Counted from the first letter of the stretch, positions 28,230 to 39,039 are shown. The stretch: 64,000 nt of DNA from Pleionea sp. CnH1-48 (GCF_024124665.1 NZ_JAMXSB010000001.1:434001-498000); one strand, 5' to 3'. The notes: generated by a model from the letters alone, not told the origin. Translations and numbers: made by a program.

Positions 28230-31102
28230 TATAAAGACACTCCATACCAAGGCTTAATCACTTCTTGCTTGTTATAACGAGCTGGTTGCAAGTCAGCCAG
28301 GGCAGCAAAAGACAGTTTAACCCATTCGTCATAAACATTTTGCAAGACCCGATTAGAGTTAGACTGATAGATTTCTATCGCCTTTTCTTCTAACGGGAAT
28401 GCCTGATCTTCAATCAAATAACCATACTCTTCTTCTTCCTCTTCGTTCATCCCCTTGGGGCGCTCAGAGTTAAGAATATCTTTAGCCAACACGTGATACA
28501 GTTGAGCTACACGATGGGTACTGGCTGTCGTAAACTCGGCCACTTTGAACTTGCCGATATCTCCATAAGCTTTGATCGCTTTATCCATCGCTGACTTTTT
28601 CTTGCGTAAAGATTTAGCCAGTGGCAATTTAAGCTTGATGTTTTGGAAGCTTTCAAATAAGGGCTCAGCTAACTCAAAAGATGAGTTTGCGGCCAGATAG
28701 CTGGTACGGGCATTGTTTTTATCTTTCGCTTTCTTATACTCGCTTATGATTTTGGCATGCCAGAAGTCACGCTTCTCGCTGTCACCGGCTTGCTTATACA
28801 GCTCAACCAGTTTTGCGCGCCCTTCTGTTGCTTGCACATAAGGCTCAGGATAAGTCCACACATACTTCTTATAAGCAGCAATGGCTTCGGTGGTTTGATC
28901 GGCTTTTTTGTAAAGCTCCGCGACATACCAACTGATTTCTCGGGCTTTTTCAGGATCTTTGGTCGTAGCGCCAATGGATTTGTATTCCCCAGCGGCCAGC
29001 CCCCAAAGCTCCTGCTTTTCGTAAACTAATGCCAGTTTTTCGCTTAATCCTTTGGCTAACTCATGTTTGCCAAATTGCTTGCGGAAAGATTCTAATGCTG
29101 TACGTGCGTCATCCCACTTTTCTAACTGAAGCATAATGGTTGCCGCGTCGTAGTCAGCATTGACTCGTACAGAAGAATTAGGCTCTAACGCAGACAGACG
29201 TTGGAATTCGGTCATCGCAAATTCTAACTTACCTTCTTCTTTTAGCGCCTCTGCTTGCTTGTAAATACTTTGAGCACGTTGCTCGCGGAATTCATCGCGC
29301 TGCTTTTGCGTCAGCTGAGTTTCGTTAAGCACTCGTGTGATGGCGCTTTCTGCTTTTGCGTATTGCTTAAGATCCAACAGGCCATTAGCAATGATAATCT
29401 TGGCACGATCCGCTTGTTTCTGAGTTTTTTGTCCGGGTAATGCGAGCAACTTTTCGGCGGCTGCAATGGCTTCTGGAATACGCTCAAATACAATCAACTC
29501 TTCTGCCGCTCTTAACACTAACTCAGGAGCACGCTTGGAGTTAGGAAATACATCGGCATATTTAAGCGTGTATTCGATGGACTTAGATTTTAAGGCTTTT
29601 TTGGCTTCATCTTGCTTCTCGTTATCAATCAACGTCTGATAGGCGACGAGAATATTGTAGGCTGCTTGCTCTCGTTTTTCGTACTGCTTGTAGGTGTAAG
29701 CAATTTGCTCAAATTCAACAATGGCCCTTTGATAGTCTTTGGCATCAAATAAAGCTTCTGCCATTAAGAAGTGGAAAGGCGCAACATCTTTTTCATCATT
29801 AAGCAGCAATAAAAAGTGACTATACCACTCTGCTGCCGTCAAATAGTCCGCTGGCTTTTTGCTTTCTTGCGCATTGGCATGATAATGACTAGCAATTTCG
29901 TCCAAATTTAAACGCACATGTGGTCGCAAATCTTTACGTGCAATCTCTGTTGCCTGACGCCAGAAACGACTTTTAACACCGTATTTTTTCAGGAACTCTT
30001 CCTTCGCAGGCAATACCAGTGATGGGAAACCACCATCGATATAAGTTTGTACGACCTTCAACTGAAAATAAGGAGCCTGTTCATGGAACTCGTTGCCACT
30101 AACAAAGGCAAGGTAGGTATCTGCAGCATCTTGAAAACGCTCTTGTTCCAGATACAGCTGAGCCAGCCGTTCATACACCATATATTCGTAAGGTTTCGGC
30201 CCCACCGTTTTGAAATATTCTTCTACGGTTTCTGCACCCGCTTGATGATAAAAAGAAAGAGAAATTGCTCGGTAGGTATCATCAATCAAGTCTGTTAATA
30301 CGGCTTTTACTTCTGAGTTAAGTTGCTGCTCGCTTAACAAACGCTCTAACAATGGAAAGAAATCAAGAATGGCTAAGTCGTAGTCTCGTAACTTAAACAA
30401 AGACCAACCGTGTTTATACAAGGCTTTGTCATAATACTGAGAGCCTGTGCCTTGATCTAATACTGCTTTATACGCATCAGCAGCACGTCGATAATCTTTG
30501 CGCAAGAAATAAGCTTCACCACGACGGAATTCGACTTCCACTACCTCAGGTGAGGCTGTGTGAACGGCAACTAAACTGTCTAGCTGCTCCAGCGATTGCT
30601 CTTGTTTACCATCCAGAGACAGCGCACGAGACAGCTGATAACGAATGGCGGAATCATCTTCTTGACGTGGAAACTGGTCGATCGTTTGTTGATACAGTTC
30701 TGCCGCTTTTGCATAACTGGCGTTTCGAATGGCAGGCGAAAGGCTTTCTAACTCTTGTCCAGAATCCAGTGCATAGGCTTTGTATCCGGCCAAACGCATA
30801 TTCAAATCAGCAAGACGGCGCATGGCTTGTCGCTGCACTTCAGGATGCGGCGATTGCATTAAACGCTCATAAGATTCCACCACCTGTTCGGTGCTGACTT
30901 CGTCAATGTCTGACTGTGGAATAGGCTCTTCTTTCTTCTCAATGAAGCGAACCGTTGGCTCTATATCTTCAAGAGGTATACGTCCAATTCCGGTATTTTC
31001 ACTAAAGGGTAACCAGGCGCAGGCCGAGAGCCCCAAGATGCTGCCTGCCACAAAAATACTGCGTAGGGGGTTCATTAACTTCAGACCCTTTTTATCACTC
31101 AT
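28229..31102 (-). CDS. large TPR lipoprotein
   Basis: I take ATG 31102, which has GGAG at a 7-nt spacing and overlaps the upstream stop by 8 nt. The protein is about 957 residues, with a lipoprotein signal (lipobox LSAC). Most of the length is tandem TPR/Sel1-like helical repeats, e.g. VEFRRGEAYFLRKDYRRAAD, RFQDAADTYLAFVSG and FLMAEALFDAKDYQRAIVEF. There is no enzymatic motif. It probably spans the periplasm as a scaffold between the ExbB/ExbD/TonB-like complex and the envelope. Large TPR proteins of this kind (GltD-like) are constant members of AgmX-containing clusters. Confidence 0.82.
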   Translation of the reverse strand: MSDKKGLKLMNPLRSIFVAGSILGLSACAWLPFSENTGIGRIPLEDIEPTVRFIEKKEEPIPQSDIDEVSTEQVVESYERLMQSPHPEVQRQAMRRLADLNMRLAGYKAYALDSGQELESLSPAIRNASYAKAAELYQQTIDQFPRQEDDSAIRYQLSRALSLDGKQEQSLEQLDSLVAVHTASPEVVEVEFRRGEAYFLRKDYRRAADAYKAVLDQGTGSQYYDKALYKHGWSLFKLRDYDLAILDFFPLLERLLSEQQLNSEVKAVLTDLIDDTYRAISLSFYHQAGAETVEEYFKTVGPKPYEYMVYERLAQLYLEQERFQDAADTYLAFVSGNEFHEQAPYFQLKVVQTYIDGGFPSLVLPAKEEFLKKYGVKSRFWRQATEIARKDLRPHVRLNLDEIASHYHANAQESKKPADYLTAAEWYSHFLLLLNDEKDVAPFHFLMAEALFDAKDYQRAIVEFEQIAYTYKQYEKREQAAYNILVAYQTLIDNEKQDEAKKALKSKSIEYTLKYADVFPNSKRAPELVLRAAEELIVFERIPEAIAAAEKLLALPGQKTQKQADRAKIIIANGLLDLKQYAKAESAITRVLNETQLTQKQRDEFREQRAQSIYKQAEALKEEGKLEFAMTEFQRLSALEPNSSVRVNADYDAATIMLQLEKWDDARTALESFRKQFGKHELAKGLSEKLALVYEKQELWGLAAGEYKSIGATTKDPEKAREISWYVAELYKKADQTTEAIAAYKKYVWTYPEPYVQATEGRAKLVELYKQAGDSEKRDFWHAKIISEYKKAKDKNNARTSYLAANSSFELAEPLFESFQNIKLKLPLAKSLRKKKSAMDKAIKAYGDIGKFKVAEFTTASTHRVAQLYHVLAKDILNSERPKGMNEEEEEEYGYLIEDQAFPLEEKAIEIYQSNSNRVLQNVYDEWVKLSFAALADLQPARYNKQEVIKPWYGVSL

Positions 31103-33050
31103 CTGTCGACTCCAAAATTCGATTGATTGCTTCATCCTGAATTTTGGCGATGGATAATTCTGCTTGAGCGAGTAAAAAGTCTAGCTCTTTACGACGCTTG
31201 GTTAACTTATCAACGAGTACCTGTTTCATGGCTTGTCGACTGCGCTCAAGTACGATCTCGATCTCTGCATTGAGCGTATTAACTTCTTGCTCTAGTTCAT
31301 TGATGCGATCGTCATAATGTAAGAACCGTGTTCCGGCTACTTTGTCAGCCTGACCCACACTGGCAGCCTGAAGATCAAACTCTTCTGCAGCTTGTTGGGC
31401 CTGCTTTAAATTTGACTCAAGCAGATAACGACGAGGCCCATATTCTTCGGCAATTTTCCACAAACTGGCACCAAATATTCGACGCCACTGATCGTATTGC
31501 TCTTCCATATCAAACTCTGAAGCAGGAATAGAATCGAGGGTGTCTTTGACGCGCATGAGATCTTGATACACTTCTAATTCATCAGTCGTCGCTAATAGCC
31601 ACAAATCATCTTCGGCCAACCCTTGCTCTACGCGACGCTGTAACTTGCTTAACTGTTCTTTTAAGCCCGCATTCACGAAATTTTTTAAGCGCTCATCTAC
31701 TTGAGGTTTTAAGCGGTTATAACGTTTTTCGTGATTAGACAGCATTTCTCGGTAAATCGGAATTTGTCGTAACCAACGCGCTAACACTTGTTGTAAGTGA
31801 TACATCTCTTGATAACGATGAAAATACTGATTAAATTCGTTGGTTGCTGTGACTTCTTGCAGGTAGTACTCAATAGCGTTTGTCGTAACAGGCACATCAC
31901 CCACAACCCAACGAGAAAAAACTTTTTCGCCAAACACGCCACGACTGTCGATCCACTCTCGGAACAAATTATTGTCCAGATCTTTTTGTGCGCTATCGAT
32001 CAGATTAATTTGCTCACCATAAACTGCCGCTGACTGAACAAAGGTTTCAAGAGCTTCTCGTTTGGCACCGTTATTAAAGTACGAAAAAGCTAAAGCCAGT
32101 AACGCTTCTTGAACAGCAGGATTTCTCGCATCACGAGTCAAGAGTTCACGCCAGTAAGCAATGGCTTTAGTGTGCAAGCCAGCTTTAGAATAAGCCCAAC
32201 CTAAAGCCAACATAGCGCGATGGCTGGAGGGTCCGTCTAAACGTACTTTGAGTAAATACTCACGAGCTGTTTCGTCATCATTATTGGCCAGATAGTGATA
32301 ACCAATCGCTAAGTTAGCTCTATCAAACAAACTGCGTTGGACATCCGATGATTCTGGGCTGGGGTATAACTCATCAAACAAATCCAGAGCTGTATCTAAC
32401 TGACCACTTTGCAATAAGAAAATAGCCAAATTAAACTTCGCGAAAAGTCCTTGTTCTGCATTCGGAGAAATTTGTTTAAGGTAGGCTGTCGCCGCAGTTA
32501 CATCACCTTGTTCATAAGCCAGTTGAGCCTGAATTAAGTAGCTTTCGTCAAGGAAATTAGCGGGCAAAAAATCGAGGGCTTTTTCGAGGTGTTGCTTCGA
32601 TAAATCAACGTTGCCATTAAGATAATGGGTTTTGGCCAAATAAAAACGAACTTTGGCTAATTGCTGATCCCGGGTTTCGGAAGACAATAACTCGCTGAAG
32701 ATGCGGTCTGCTTCGTGCAACATGCCATAACTTAAATACATTACGCCACGCAGCAACTGCACTTCTTGTTGATGCTCAATGATTTCGCCACGTTTTTCGG
32801 CGACGTTGAGGCGCGTTAATGCAGCAAAATAGTTTTCTTGATAATAATCATAGAGCACTTCGCCATACGCCAGCTCTTTAATAGCACGAGCAGGCACGGC
32901 ATTAAGATCAATAATTTTTTGCTGTTGTGCTGCTTCTTCGGCATAAGAAACACTGGTTCCCCATGTCAGCAAAGATAAGCCCGCAGCACAGGCAATTTTA
33001 CGAATACTTGATAACTGCTTCACACCGACCCCAGTTCGTCTTAATTCCAC
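31095..33050 (-). CDS. exported TPR and coiled-coil protein
   Basis: This 651-residue protein may start at 33050 or at the GTG 33023, which would leave a clean signal peptide (IRKIACAAGLSLLTWGTSVSYA). The first half consists of TPR units (LYDYYQENYFAALTRLNVAE; AKTHYLNGNVDLSKQHLEKA). The second half is long amphipathic helix, ending in a coiled coil (INELEQEVNTLNAEIEIVLE). It overlaps both neighbours, so it is translationally coupled within the operon 33640 to 27217. It is a periplasmic scaffold by appearance; no catalytic motif was seen. Confidence 0.78.
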   Translation of the reverse strand: MELRRTGVGVKQLSSIRKIACAAGLSLLTWGTSVSYAEEAAQQQKIIDLNAVPARAIKELAYGEVLYDYYQENYFAALTRLNVAEKRGEIIEHQQEVQLLRGVMYLSYGMLHEADRIFSELLSSETRDQQLAKVRFYLAKTHYLNGNVDLSKQHLEKALDFLPANFLDESYLIQAQLAYEQGDVTAATAYLKQISPNAEQGLFAKFNLAIFLLQSGQLDTALDLFDELYPSPESSDVQRSLFDRANLAIGYHYLANNDDETAREYLLKVRLDGPSSHRAMLALGWAYSKAGLHTKAIAYWRELLTRDARNPAVQEALLALAFSYFNNGAKREALETFVQSAAVYGEQINLIDSAQKDLDNNLFREWIDSRGVFGEKVFSRWVVGDVPVTTNAIEYYLQEVTATNEFNQYFHRYQEMYHLQQVLARWLRQIPIYREMLSNHEKRYNRLKPQVDERLKNFVNAGLKEQLSKLQRRVEQGLAEDDLWLLATTDELEVYQDLMRVKDTLDSIPASEFDMEEQYDQWRRIFGASLWKIAEEYGPRRYLLESNLKQAQQAAEEFDLQAASVGQADKVAGTRFLHYDDRINELEQEVNTLNAEIEIVLERSRQAMKQVLVDKLTKRRKELDFLLAQAELSIAKIQDEAINRILESTDE

Positions 33051-33640
33051 TCTTTAATGACCAGTTTCGGCTGTTGCTTATTGCTGTCATCACGAATTTG
33101 AATCTCGAGTAATTTTGCCTCGGTATCTTTTTCGAACTTACCTTCTACAGCAATTTTATACTCACGATTTTCTGGACCATAACCAATCATTAAGACAACA
33201 ACATCATGCTCTCCGGTGGTTACATTTTCTAGATGCAAACGCTGAACCGCACCACGGCGTAACGCATCTAACTCTCGGTCAGTGTATAAGTACTGAGTAA
33301 CCACTTCACCATCTACCTTGAGCTTTACACTATCCAACTTGAAGAAATAGCCAACATCAAGAGATACAAAAAAGGCCGTTTGAGTAGAAGCAGGAAACAA
33401 TAAATCCTCTTCCAGGATGAACAGCTCTCGATTCACCGACAATACTTTCTTTTTTAGGTCTTCTAATGATTCGGCAACAGAGGTGTCATCAATAACCTCT
33501 TCTACCTGTTCGACCGCTTCTTCCTGGTCAGTGTTTTCGCCATCGGCGGGCTGGAGTGCTAATGCATTTGCCGACATGAATGCCGTTGCGGCATAACAGA
33601 AATTCAGTACCCACTTCATATTAATTTGAAGCGCCTTCAT
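33041..33640 (-). CDS. exported protein heading the TPR operon, unknown function
   Basis: A 199-residue protein whose signal peptide ends near SANALA. The start could also be M8 at 33619. An acidic segment (DQEEAVEQVEEVIDD) is followed by a short coiled coil (LEDLKKKVLSVNRELFILEED) and a beta-rich domain (VKLKVDGEVVTQYLYTDREL; TTGEHDVVVLMIGYGPENRE). The last resembles PEGA-like or Ig-like exported domains. It is the first gene of a five-gene overlapping operon running to 27217. Confidence 0.7.
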   Translation of the reverse strand: MKALQINMKWVLNFCYAATAFMSANALALQPADGENTDQEEAVEQVEEVIDDTSVAESLEDLKKKVLSVNRELFILEEDLLFPASTQTAFFVSLDVGYFFKLDSVKLKVDGEVVTQYLYTDRELDALRRGAVQRLHLENVTTGEHDVVVLMIGYGPENREYKIAVEGKFEKDTEAKLLEIQIRDDSNKQQPKLVIKEWN

Positions 33641-33931
33641 GCTACCTACCTACTTTTCTCATTTTAGTGAATCGAAATAGATAACTCATCAACCTAGTCA
33701 ATTGATATTAAAACAGCTTATAACATTGCTCAGGTTTGTTTATCCGAACGAACTGCTTTAAATCAGAACCATCTTTCGCAATATTGATGGTAAATCAGAC
33801 AAATAGGTGAAAAGCTAACCAGTTAATTAGAAGTTAACACCTCATTATGATGAAAATCTCAACCATAAAACTTGTAATTGCGCACAAAACCACAAATTTT
33901 TTAGTTATTTGGTCATATTTTGCTAATTAAG

Positions 33932-34477
33932 CTATTGATCCAACTGACTAAACTTGCTGATGGCCGCCTCAACTGTCTGCTCTGTTTGTTTACCGTACAC
34001 AGGACCGTGAATTTCACCGTTAGGTGCAACAAATAACATAGCAGGTAATTTGTCAGGCCGCTTAAAAGGAACCATCGGCATTGGCTCAGTGGAAGCCATG
34101 GGATATTGGATGTCCCACTTCTTTTGCGCCGCTTTGAGTTGATCAGAAGAGACTTTGTCATAACTAAAAGCAATTAAATCAACACCTAAGCTGTCTTTAT
34201 TTTCATATAATGAATTTAGCTCTGGCACTTCTTCCAGGCAGGGAGCACACCACTCGGCCCAAAAGTTAACCAATAACCATCGCCCTTTGTAATCATCCAG
34301 ATGCTTTTTGCTGCCATCTAATAGCTCAAACTGTGGCTCGCTAGTGCAACCAGCCAAAATAAAAATCACTGCAGAAGTACAACAAATGCGAAGCCATGAG
34401 CTAAACTGATATAAAGGTGTATAAATAACAGACACTTTTGGGTTTATTTTATACTGACGCAAGTTCATATATCTCAA
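33932..34477 (-). CDS. TlpA/ResA-type thioredoxin-like lipoprotein
   Basis: The N-terminal hydrophobic segment ends in lipobox LAGC, so the protein is probably anchored to a membrane. The mature part is a thioredoxin fold with the redox centre WCAPC (in NFWAEWCAPCLEEVPEL) and the cis-proline region DKLPAMLFV. TlpA-type proteins reduce or oxidise cysteines outside the cytoplasm, for instance in cytochrome c or copper-site maturation. The gene is alone and divergent from the plus-strand gene at 34623. The N-terminus before the membrane helix is unusually long (about 30 residues), so the true start may be internal. Confidence 0.85.
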   Translation of the reverse strand: MRYMNLRQYKINPKVSVIYTPLYQFSSWLRICCTSAVIFILAGCTSEPQFELLDGSKKHLDDYKGRWLLVNFWAEWCAPCLEEVPELNSLYENKDSLGVDLIAFSYDKVSSDQLKAAQKKWDIQYPMASTEPMPMVPFKRPDKLPAMLFVAPNGEIHGPVYGKQTEQTVEAAISKFSQLDQ

Positions 34478-34622
34478 TTTGATTTAGATGCCAAAAAACT
34501 GGCATACTTTTAACAACTGACACAATTTAACATTTTCTTAGCTGTGTCAGATAGTTACTTATGGAGTTTTCCGGTAAAATAATGTCACATTATTACCAAG
34601 CGTATAAAAGGAGAGCGATTGA

Positions 34623-36371
34623 ATGGAGTCATTGAGGTTAACATTTCCCACTCAGCAACAGGGCCAACACCTGCTGGTTGAGACGGATCACGGGGAATTG
34701 AAAAACTGGTTAGCCTCCCTGCCCTTTGGAGACATGGGCAGAGCCGTCCAGGAAATTAAAAGAGCGATAGCTAGCCTTAATCGCTCGTCTATCGGCCTGG
34801 GCTTACGCCAGGAGCTGGTAGAGCTATTTGATCAAACCTATAAGCAAATCCACGATTCGTACCGCCCCAACGCGTCTCACATTGTGAATGATGAGGCACG
34901 TCGGAAAGAACACGACAACCTTCATCAGCTCACTCGCGAGATGGCATTTGCTCACAAAATTCTGGTGAATGGTGAGTTAAAACGGCGGCGTTTGTGGGGC
35001 AAAAATAAAGCGCTTATACGTTCTATAAATCTTGCACTGCACTATTTAGGCATTTTGCTGATCGAGCATTATGAGTCCTATACACCGATTCCGGTTTATC
35101 TGTGGCGCGAATGCAACAGTCTTTATTATTACTCGCAAGAAAAGCGCATCGAAGACTTCACCATTTTTGATGATGTAATGAAATACCATTGTTTGCCCAC
35201 TATCGAGCAAACTTATGCCCGTATTTGCTTGATGTCGGTGAGTAATCCTTATCATTTGTCGCAAGGCGAACATTGGCAAATGTTCCGTTATCTTCGTGAC
35301 TGGGTCAAAATGGCTGAGTTTTCTGACGACGGTGATGACCATCAGCCCAACCGCTGTTTTATTGTGCAACTCAACAGTCAACTTAAGCCAGACTACAGCT
35401 CCGAATTCGAAGGTGATATTAATGACGAGTTTATTCGTTTTATGCTCACCCATGATCTGGTTTTGCAGATCAACTACCATCTCGATTCTTTGAATGCCAA
35501 TCAACACCCTCCCATGGGTTTTCACAAAGGTACCAGCGTCCCCTCTGCTCGCAGCCTGCTAGAACACATGCTCGAGCATTGGAGCCAGAAAGCAGAGCGT
35601 AAGGGTCGCCGTTATCCTATCCTGACCAAACTCGACGCTATTTGGGGACTACAGCCCATTTATTCTCTGCTCGTCAAACATCAGCAAGATATTGAGTCAA
35701 CCCACTGGGATGGTTCTCAAATAGAAGAGTTGTTGCAAGGCGAACATAATGTTCCTCTGGCGTGGGAAGCATCGAATGTCAGTGATGGCGGTATTGGCCT
35801 GACGACGCACAAGAATATTGCGCACCTGTTAAAGGTTGGTGACCTTGTGATCATTCGAGAGTACATTGATAAAAAACCATCTTACCACTGGCGAGTCGCC
35901 ATCTGCCGTTGGCTATTTGGTGATGAAAACTCAGGTACTCGAGCTGGCCTCGAGTTTATTACCGGTTATCTGAACCCTGTGCGCTTGTTTAATCAGGCTT
36001 CTAAGTCCGTTAAATCCAAAGGCCAGGCCGCTCTTATCTTAAAACATCGACAGGAAGACGGAGATAACGCAGCCCCCAGCTTGATCGCTTCGCGAGGCAG
36101 TTATCAGGATGATCGTGCGTTTGTCATGAAGTATGACAATAAAGAAGAGAACATTCGCCCACGTAATCGTATTATGGTGACGCCCTGCATCGAGCAGTTC
36201 TATTACCAGACCTACGATATTGTTGAGGTAAAAGAACCAACCGAACAAGAAGGCGAAGAAGAAATCATGGGCGCGATTCCATGGACTTCACAACCTAAAT
36301 TCGATGAAGAATTATCAAAAGAACCTAACCCATCTAATCTGAGTGATGTGCGTTTACCAGGGGATCATTAA
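34623..36371 (+). CDS. conserved cytoplasmic protein, possibly with a C-terminal PilZ-like domain
   Basis: This 582-residue protein starts behind AAAGGAGAG (MESLRLTFPT). The all-helical N-terminal two-thirds (KNWLASLPFGDMGRAVQEIK, SQGEHWQMFRYLRDW) resembles a Pseudomonas-type family often labelled 'molecular chaperone' or 'PilZ-related' without evidence. The C-terminal segment (LVIIREYIDKKPSYHWRVAI; RNRIMVTPCIEQFYYQTYDI) has a beta-barrel look, but I see no RxxxR/DxSxxG c-di-GMP motif. Function remains open. Its end overlaps the convergent yihY-like gene by 38 nt. Confidence 0.65.
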   Translation: MESLRLTFPTQQQGQHLLVETDHGELKNWLASLPFGDMGRAVQEIKRAIASLNRSSIGLGLRQELVELFDQTYKQIHDSYRPNASHIVNDEARRKEHDNLHQLTREMAFAHKILVNGELKRRRLWGKNKALIRSINLALHYLGILLIEHYESYTPIPVYLWRECNSLYYYSQEKRIEDFTIFDDVMKYHCLPTIEQTYARICLMSVSNPYHLSQGEHWQMFRYLRDWVKMAEFSDDGDDHQPNRCFIVQLNSQLKPDYSSEFEGDINDEFIRFMLTHDLVLQINYHLDSLNANQHPPMGFHKGTSVPSARSLLEHMLEHWSQKAERKGRRYPILTKLDAIWGLQPIYSLLVKHQQDIESTHWDGSQIEELLQGEHNVPLAWEASNVSDGGIGLTTHKNIAHLLKVGDLVIIREYIDKKPSYHWRVAICRWLFGDENSGTRAGLEFITGYLNPVRLFNQASKSVKSKGQAALILKHRQEDGDNAAPSLIASRGSYQDDRAFVMKYDNKEENIRPRNRIMVTPCIEQFYYQTYDIVEVKEPTEQEGEEEIMGAIPWTSQPKFDEELSKEPNPSNLSDVRLPGDH

Positions 36372-37542
36372 GCTTCTCTAACAAGGCACTGCGCCCTGCC
36401 TTAATCTGATTAGCCAACGCTTCGTCGATGTTGGCTAATTCTTCAATCACCTTTTCACTGGGAATATCTTGCAAGCCAGCTTTTAACAGATCGGCGAGCG
36501 TGTAGTCTTCTGAATCCCCCGTTAAACAATAGCCCCCCATTTCTAAACGAGTTAACAACTGACGCTCGTGCAGCAGCTCTAATACGTCAAACAGCACATC
36601 TCTTTTTACTTCTGAAAGCTGCGATTGAATCTCGGCAAGTGCGACTACCTCGCGCTGCTTTTGATAGCCAGCGAGCAACTTGATGACACGGGCGGCGACA
36701 ATAAATGGATGGCTGCCACGCTTCTTCTCTTCTGGTTGAAAAACATCCAGAGCATGGCAAATTTCAGCGCCAAACAACAACAGCATCCAGGACAGCAAAA
36801 CCCATATCAAGAACAGAGGAATCGAAGCAATGGCTCCGAAGATCAGCTGATAGGTTGAGAATTGACGAACGAAAACTCCAAAGCCCCACTTAGCCGTCTC
36901 AAATAAAATGGCAGTGCACAATGCCGCAATCGCAGCATTTCTGAAGGCCACACTTCGGTTAGGAACCGCGATAAACATGACAGTGAACGCAATAAATGAC
37001 ATCAGCATGGGGACACCACGCTTTAAAAGCCCGTTACCCGATGCCACAACATCAGAAATCAAAGGCAAAGAAGCGAAGTAAGAGCTCACCCCAAGGCTTA
37101 ACGCCAACAATAAAGGCCCCATGGTCAACACAGCCCAATACACCAAAAATACTCGCACGGGTGAATTTTTGCGCCTTACCTGCCAAATATGATTAAAAGA
37201 TTTATCAATGGTGCGCATTAACATTAAGGAAGTAACCACCAACATCACAGCCCCTACCGAGGTCAGCCCTTTGGTGTTATTAATGTATTCGTTCAGATAG
37301 TTGCTAATGGCCTGGCTAGACTCAGGAATAAAATTCTCGAAAATCCAACTTTGAACATCCGCCGATAAATGTTGAACCTGAGGAAACAGCGCCAGCAAGG
37401 CAAAGATAACGGTCAGTAACGGTACTAGCGATAATAAGCTAGTAACGGTTAATTCTGCTGCAATAGACGAGCACCGATCCTGCCCAAAACGAGAAAATAC
37501 ATAAAAGATAAATTGTTTTAACCAACGAAGCTTTTCTTCCAT
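36334..37542 (-). CDS. yihY: YihY/UPF0761-family inner-membrane protein
   Basis: This 402-residue protein has six predicted transmembrane helices and the family hallmarks: SSIAAELTVTSLLSLVPLLT, the NHIWQVRRK loop and LIFGAIASIPLFLIWVLLSW. A cytoplasmic winged-helix-like tail of about 110 residues follows. The family was once called RNase BN, but that activity belongs to another protein. Its job is unknown (membrane protein, possibly a transporter or envelope factor). It stands alone and overlaps the convergent gene by 38 nt. Confidence 0.9.
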   Translation of the reverse strand: MEEKLRWLKQFIFYVFSRFGQDRCSSIAAELTVTSLLSLVPLLTVIFALLALFPQVQHLSADVQSWIFENFIPESSQAISNYLNEYINNTKGLTSVGAVMLVVTSLMLMRTIDKSFNHIWQVRRKNSPVRVFLVYWAVLTMGPLLLALSLGVSSYFASLPLISDVVASGNGLLKRGVPMLMSFIAFTVMFIAVPNRSVAFRNAAIAALCTAILFETAKWGFGVFVRQFSTYQLIFGAIASIPLFLIWVLLSWMLLLFGAEICHALDVFQPEEKKRGSHPFIVAARVIKLLAGYQKQREVVALAEIQSQLSEVKRDVLFDVLELLHERQLLTRLEMGGYCLTGDSEDYTLADLLKAGLQDIPSEKVIEELANIDEALANQIKAGRSALLEKLNDPLVNAHHSD

Positions 37543-37733
37543 CTGATAATCAGCCTACAATACGCCTCAAATAATACAGACACTGTGTGACTTATACAGA
37601 GTGTCTCATGCTTAAATATCACTCGGCCTTACTAAAAGTCAGGATTAAAAAACGCTCACTATAGTATCTAAGTATAGGAGACATCCCTGGCCATCGACGA
37701 TGTCGAGATAAATCTGAAAACGAAGGTAGCACT

Positions 37734-38084
37734 ATGTCAGAATACACTATTTATCACAACCCGCGCTGCTCTAAGTCGCGTCAAACTCTTGAGTTGTTAA
37801 AAGAAAATGGCGTTGAACCTAAGATTGTTGAATATCTTAAAAATCCCCCTAGCGCCAGCGAGTTGAAAAAAGTTCTGAAGTTATTGGGTTTTGAACCTCA
37901 ACAATTGATGCGCAAAAAAGAAGCAGAATATAAAGAAGCCGGATTAGATAACGATGCTTTATCGACTGACGAGCAGATCAAACTTATGGTTGCTTACCCA
38001 AAAGTGATTGAGCGCCCGGTTGTATTTTCTGCTGACAAAGCAGCGGTAGGTCGTCCACCAGAAAACGTATTGGAGTTAATCTAA
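37734..38084 (+). CDS. arsC: ArsC-type arsenate reductase (glutaredoxin-dependent family)
   Basis: A 116-residue thioredoxin-fold protein with the active-site motif HNPRCSKSR (C12) and the conserved IERPVVF segment containing the arsenate-binding Arg. It fits ArsC of the glutaredoxin-coupled type. No arsR, arsB or other resistance gene is near. Instead wrbA follows directly (no gap) and then a DUF2069 gene, a conserved housekeeping trio, so the real substrate may not be arsenate. Confidence 0.88.
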   Translation: MSEYTIYHNPRCSKSRQTLELLKENGVEPKIVEYLKNPPSASELKKVLKLLGFEPQQLMRKKEAEYKEAGLDNDALSTDEQIKLMVAYPKVIERPVVFSADKAAVGRPPENVLELI

Positions 38085-38675
<591 letters not shown>

Positions 38676-38682
38676 CCATAGA

Positions 38683-39039
38683 ATGAATAAACAACAAAAA
38701 ATAAATCTGTTTCATCGCATCACTCAGGCCAGCTACTTTGCTCTGTTGGCATTGTTAATTTTATGGCTAGTATTTTTGCATCCAGCAGAAAACATTAATC
38801 CTTATTTTGTTGCCGCGGTGTGGATAATACCTTTGCTGTTTCCCATGCCCGGCATGATTCAAAAGAAACTCTATACTTACGCCTGGGCGCAGTTTCTTAA
38901 TATGATTTATTTTTCTCATGCCATTATGTACATGATGAGTGAGCCCGATGAGTTTTGGTTGGCAACTTTAGAGCTCATACTGGTGATGACTTTCTTTACC
39001 ACTTCAATCATCACCATCAGGCTAGAAAAACGTTCCTAA
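38683..39039 (+). CDS. DUF2069 inner-membrane protein
   Basis: A 118-residue protein with four hydrophobic segments. It contains FPMPGMIQKKLYTYAWAQFL and YFSHAIMYMMSEPDEFW, the conserved features of DUF2069, a small gammaproteobacterial membrane family usually found behind wrbA. It starts 7 nt after wrbA, so it is part of the same transcript. Function is unknown. Confidence 0.88.
   Translation: MNKQQKINLFHRITQASYFALLALLILWLVFLHPAENINPYFVAAVWIIPLLFPMPGMIQKKLYTYAWAQFLNMIYFSHAIMYMMSEPDEFWLATLELILVMTFFTTSIITIRLEKRS

Noticed and set aside
36334..37542. RNase BN annotation for the YihY protein
   Set aside because: That name comes from an old misassignment; the sequence is a six-span membrane protein.
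37734..38084. Arsenic resistance operon
   Set aside because: Only the ArsC-like gene is present; its neighbours are wrbA and DUF2069, a housekeeping arrangement.
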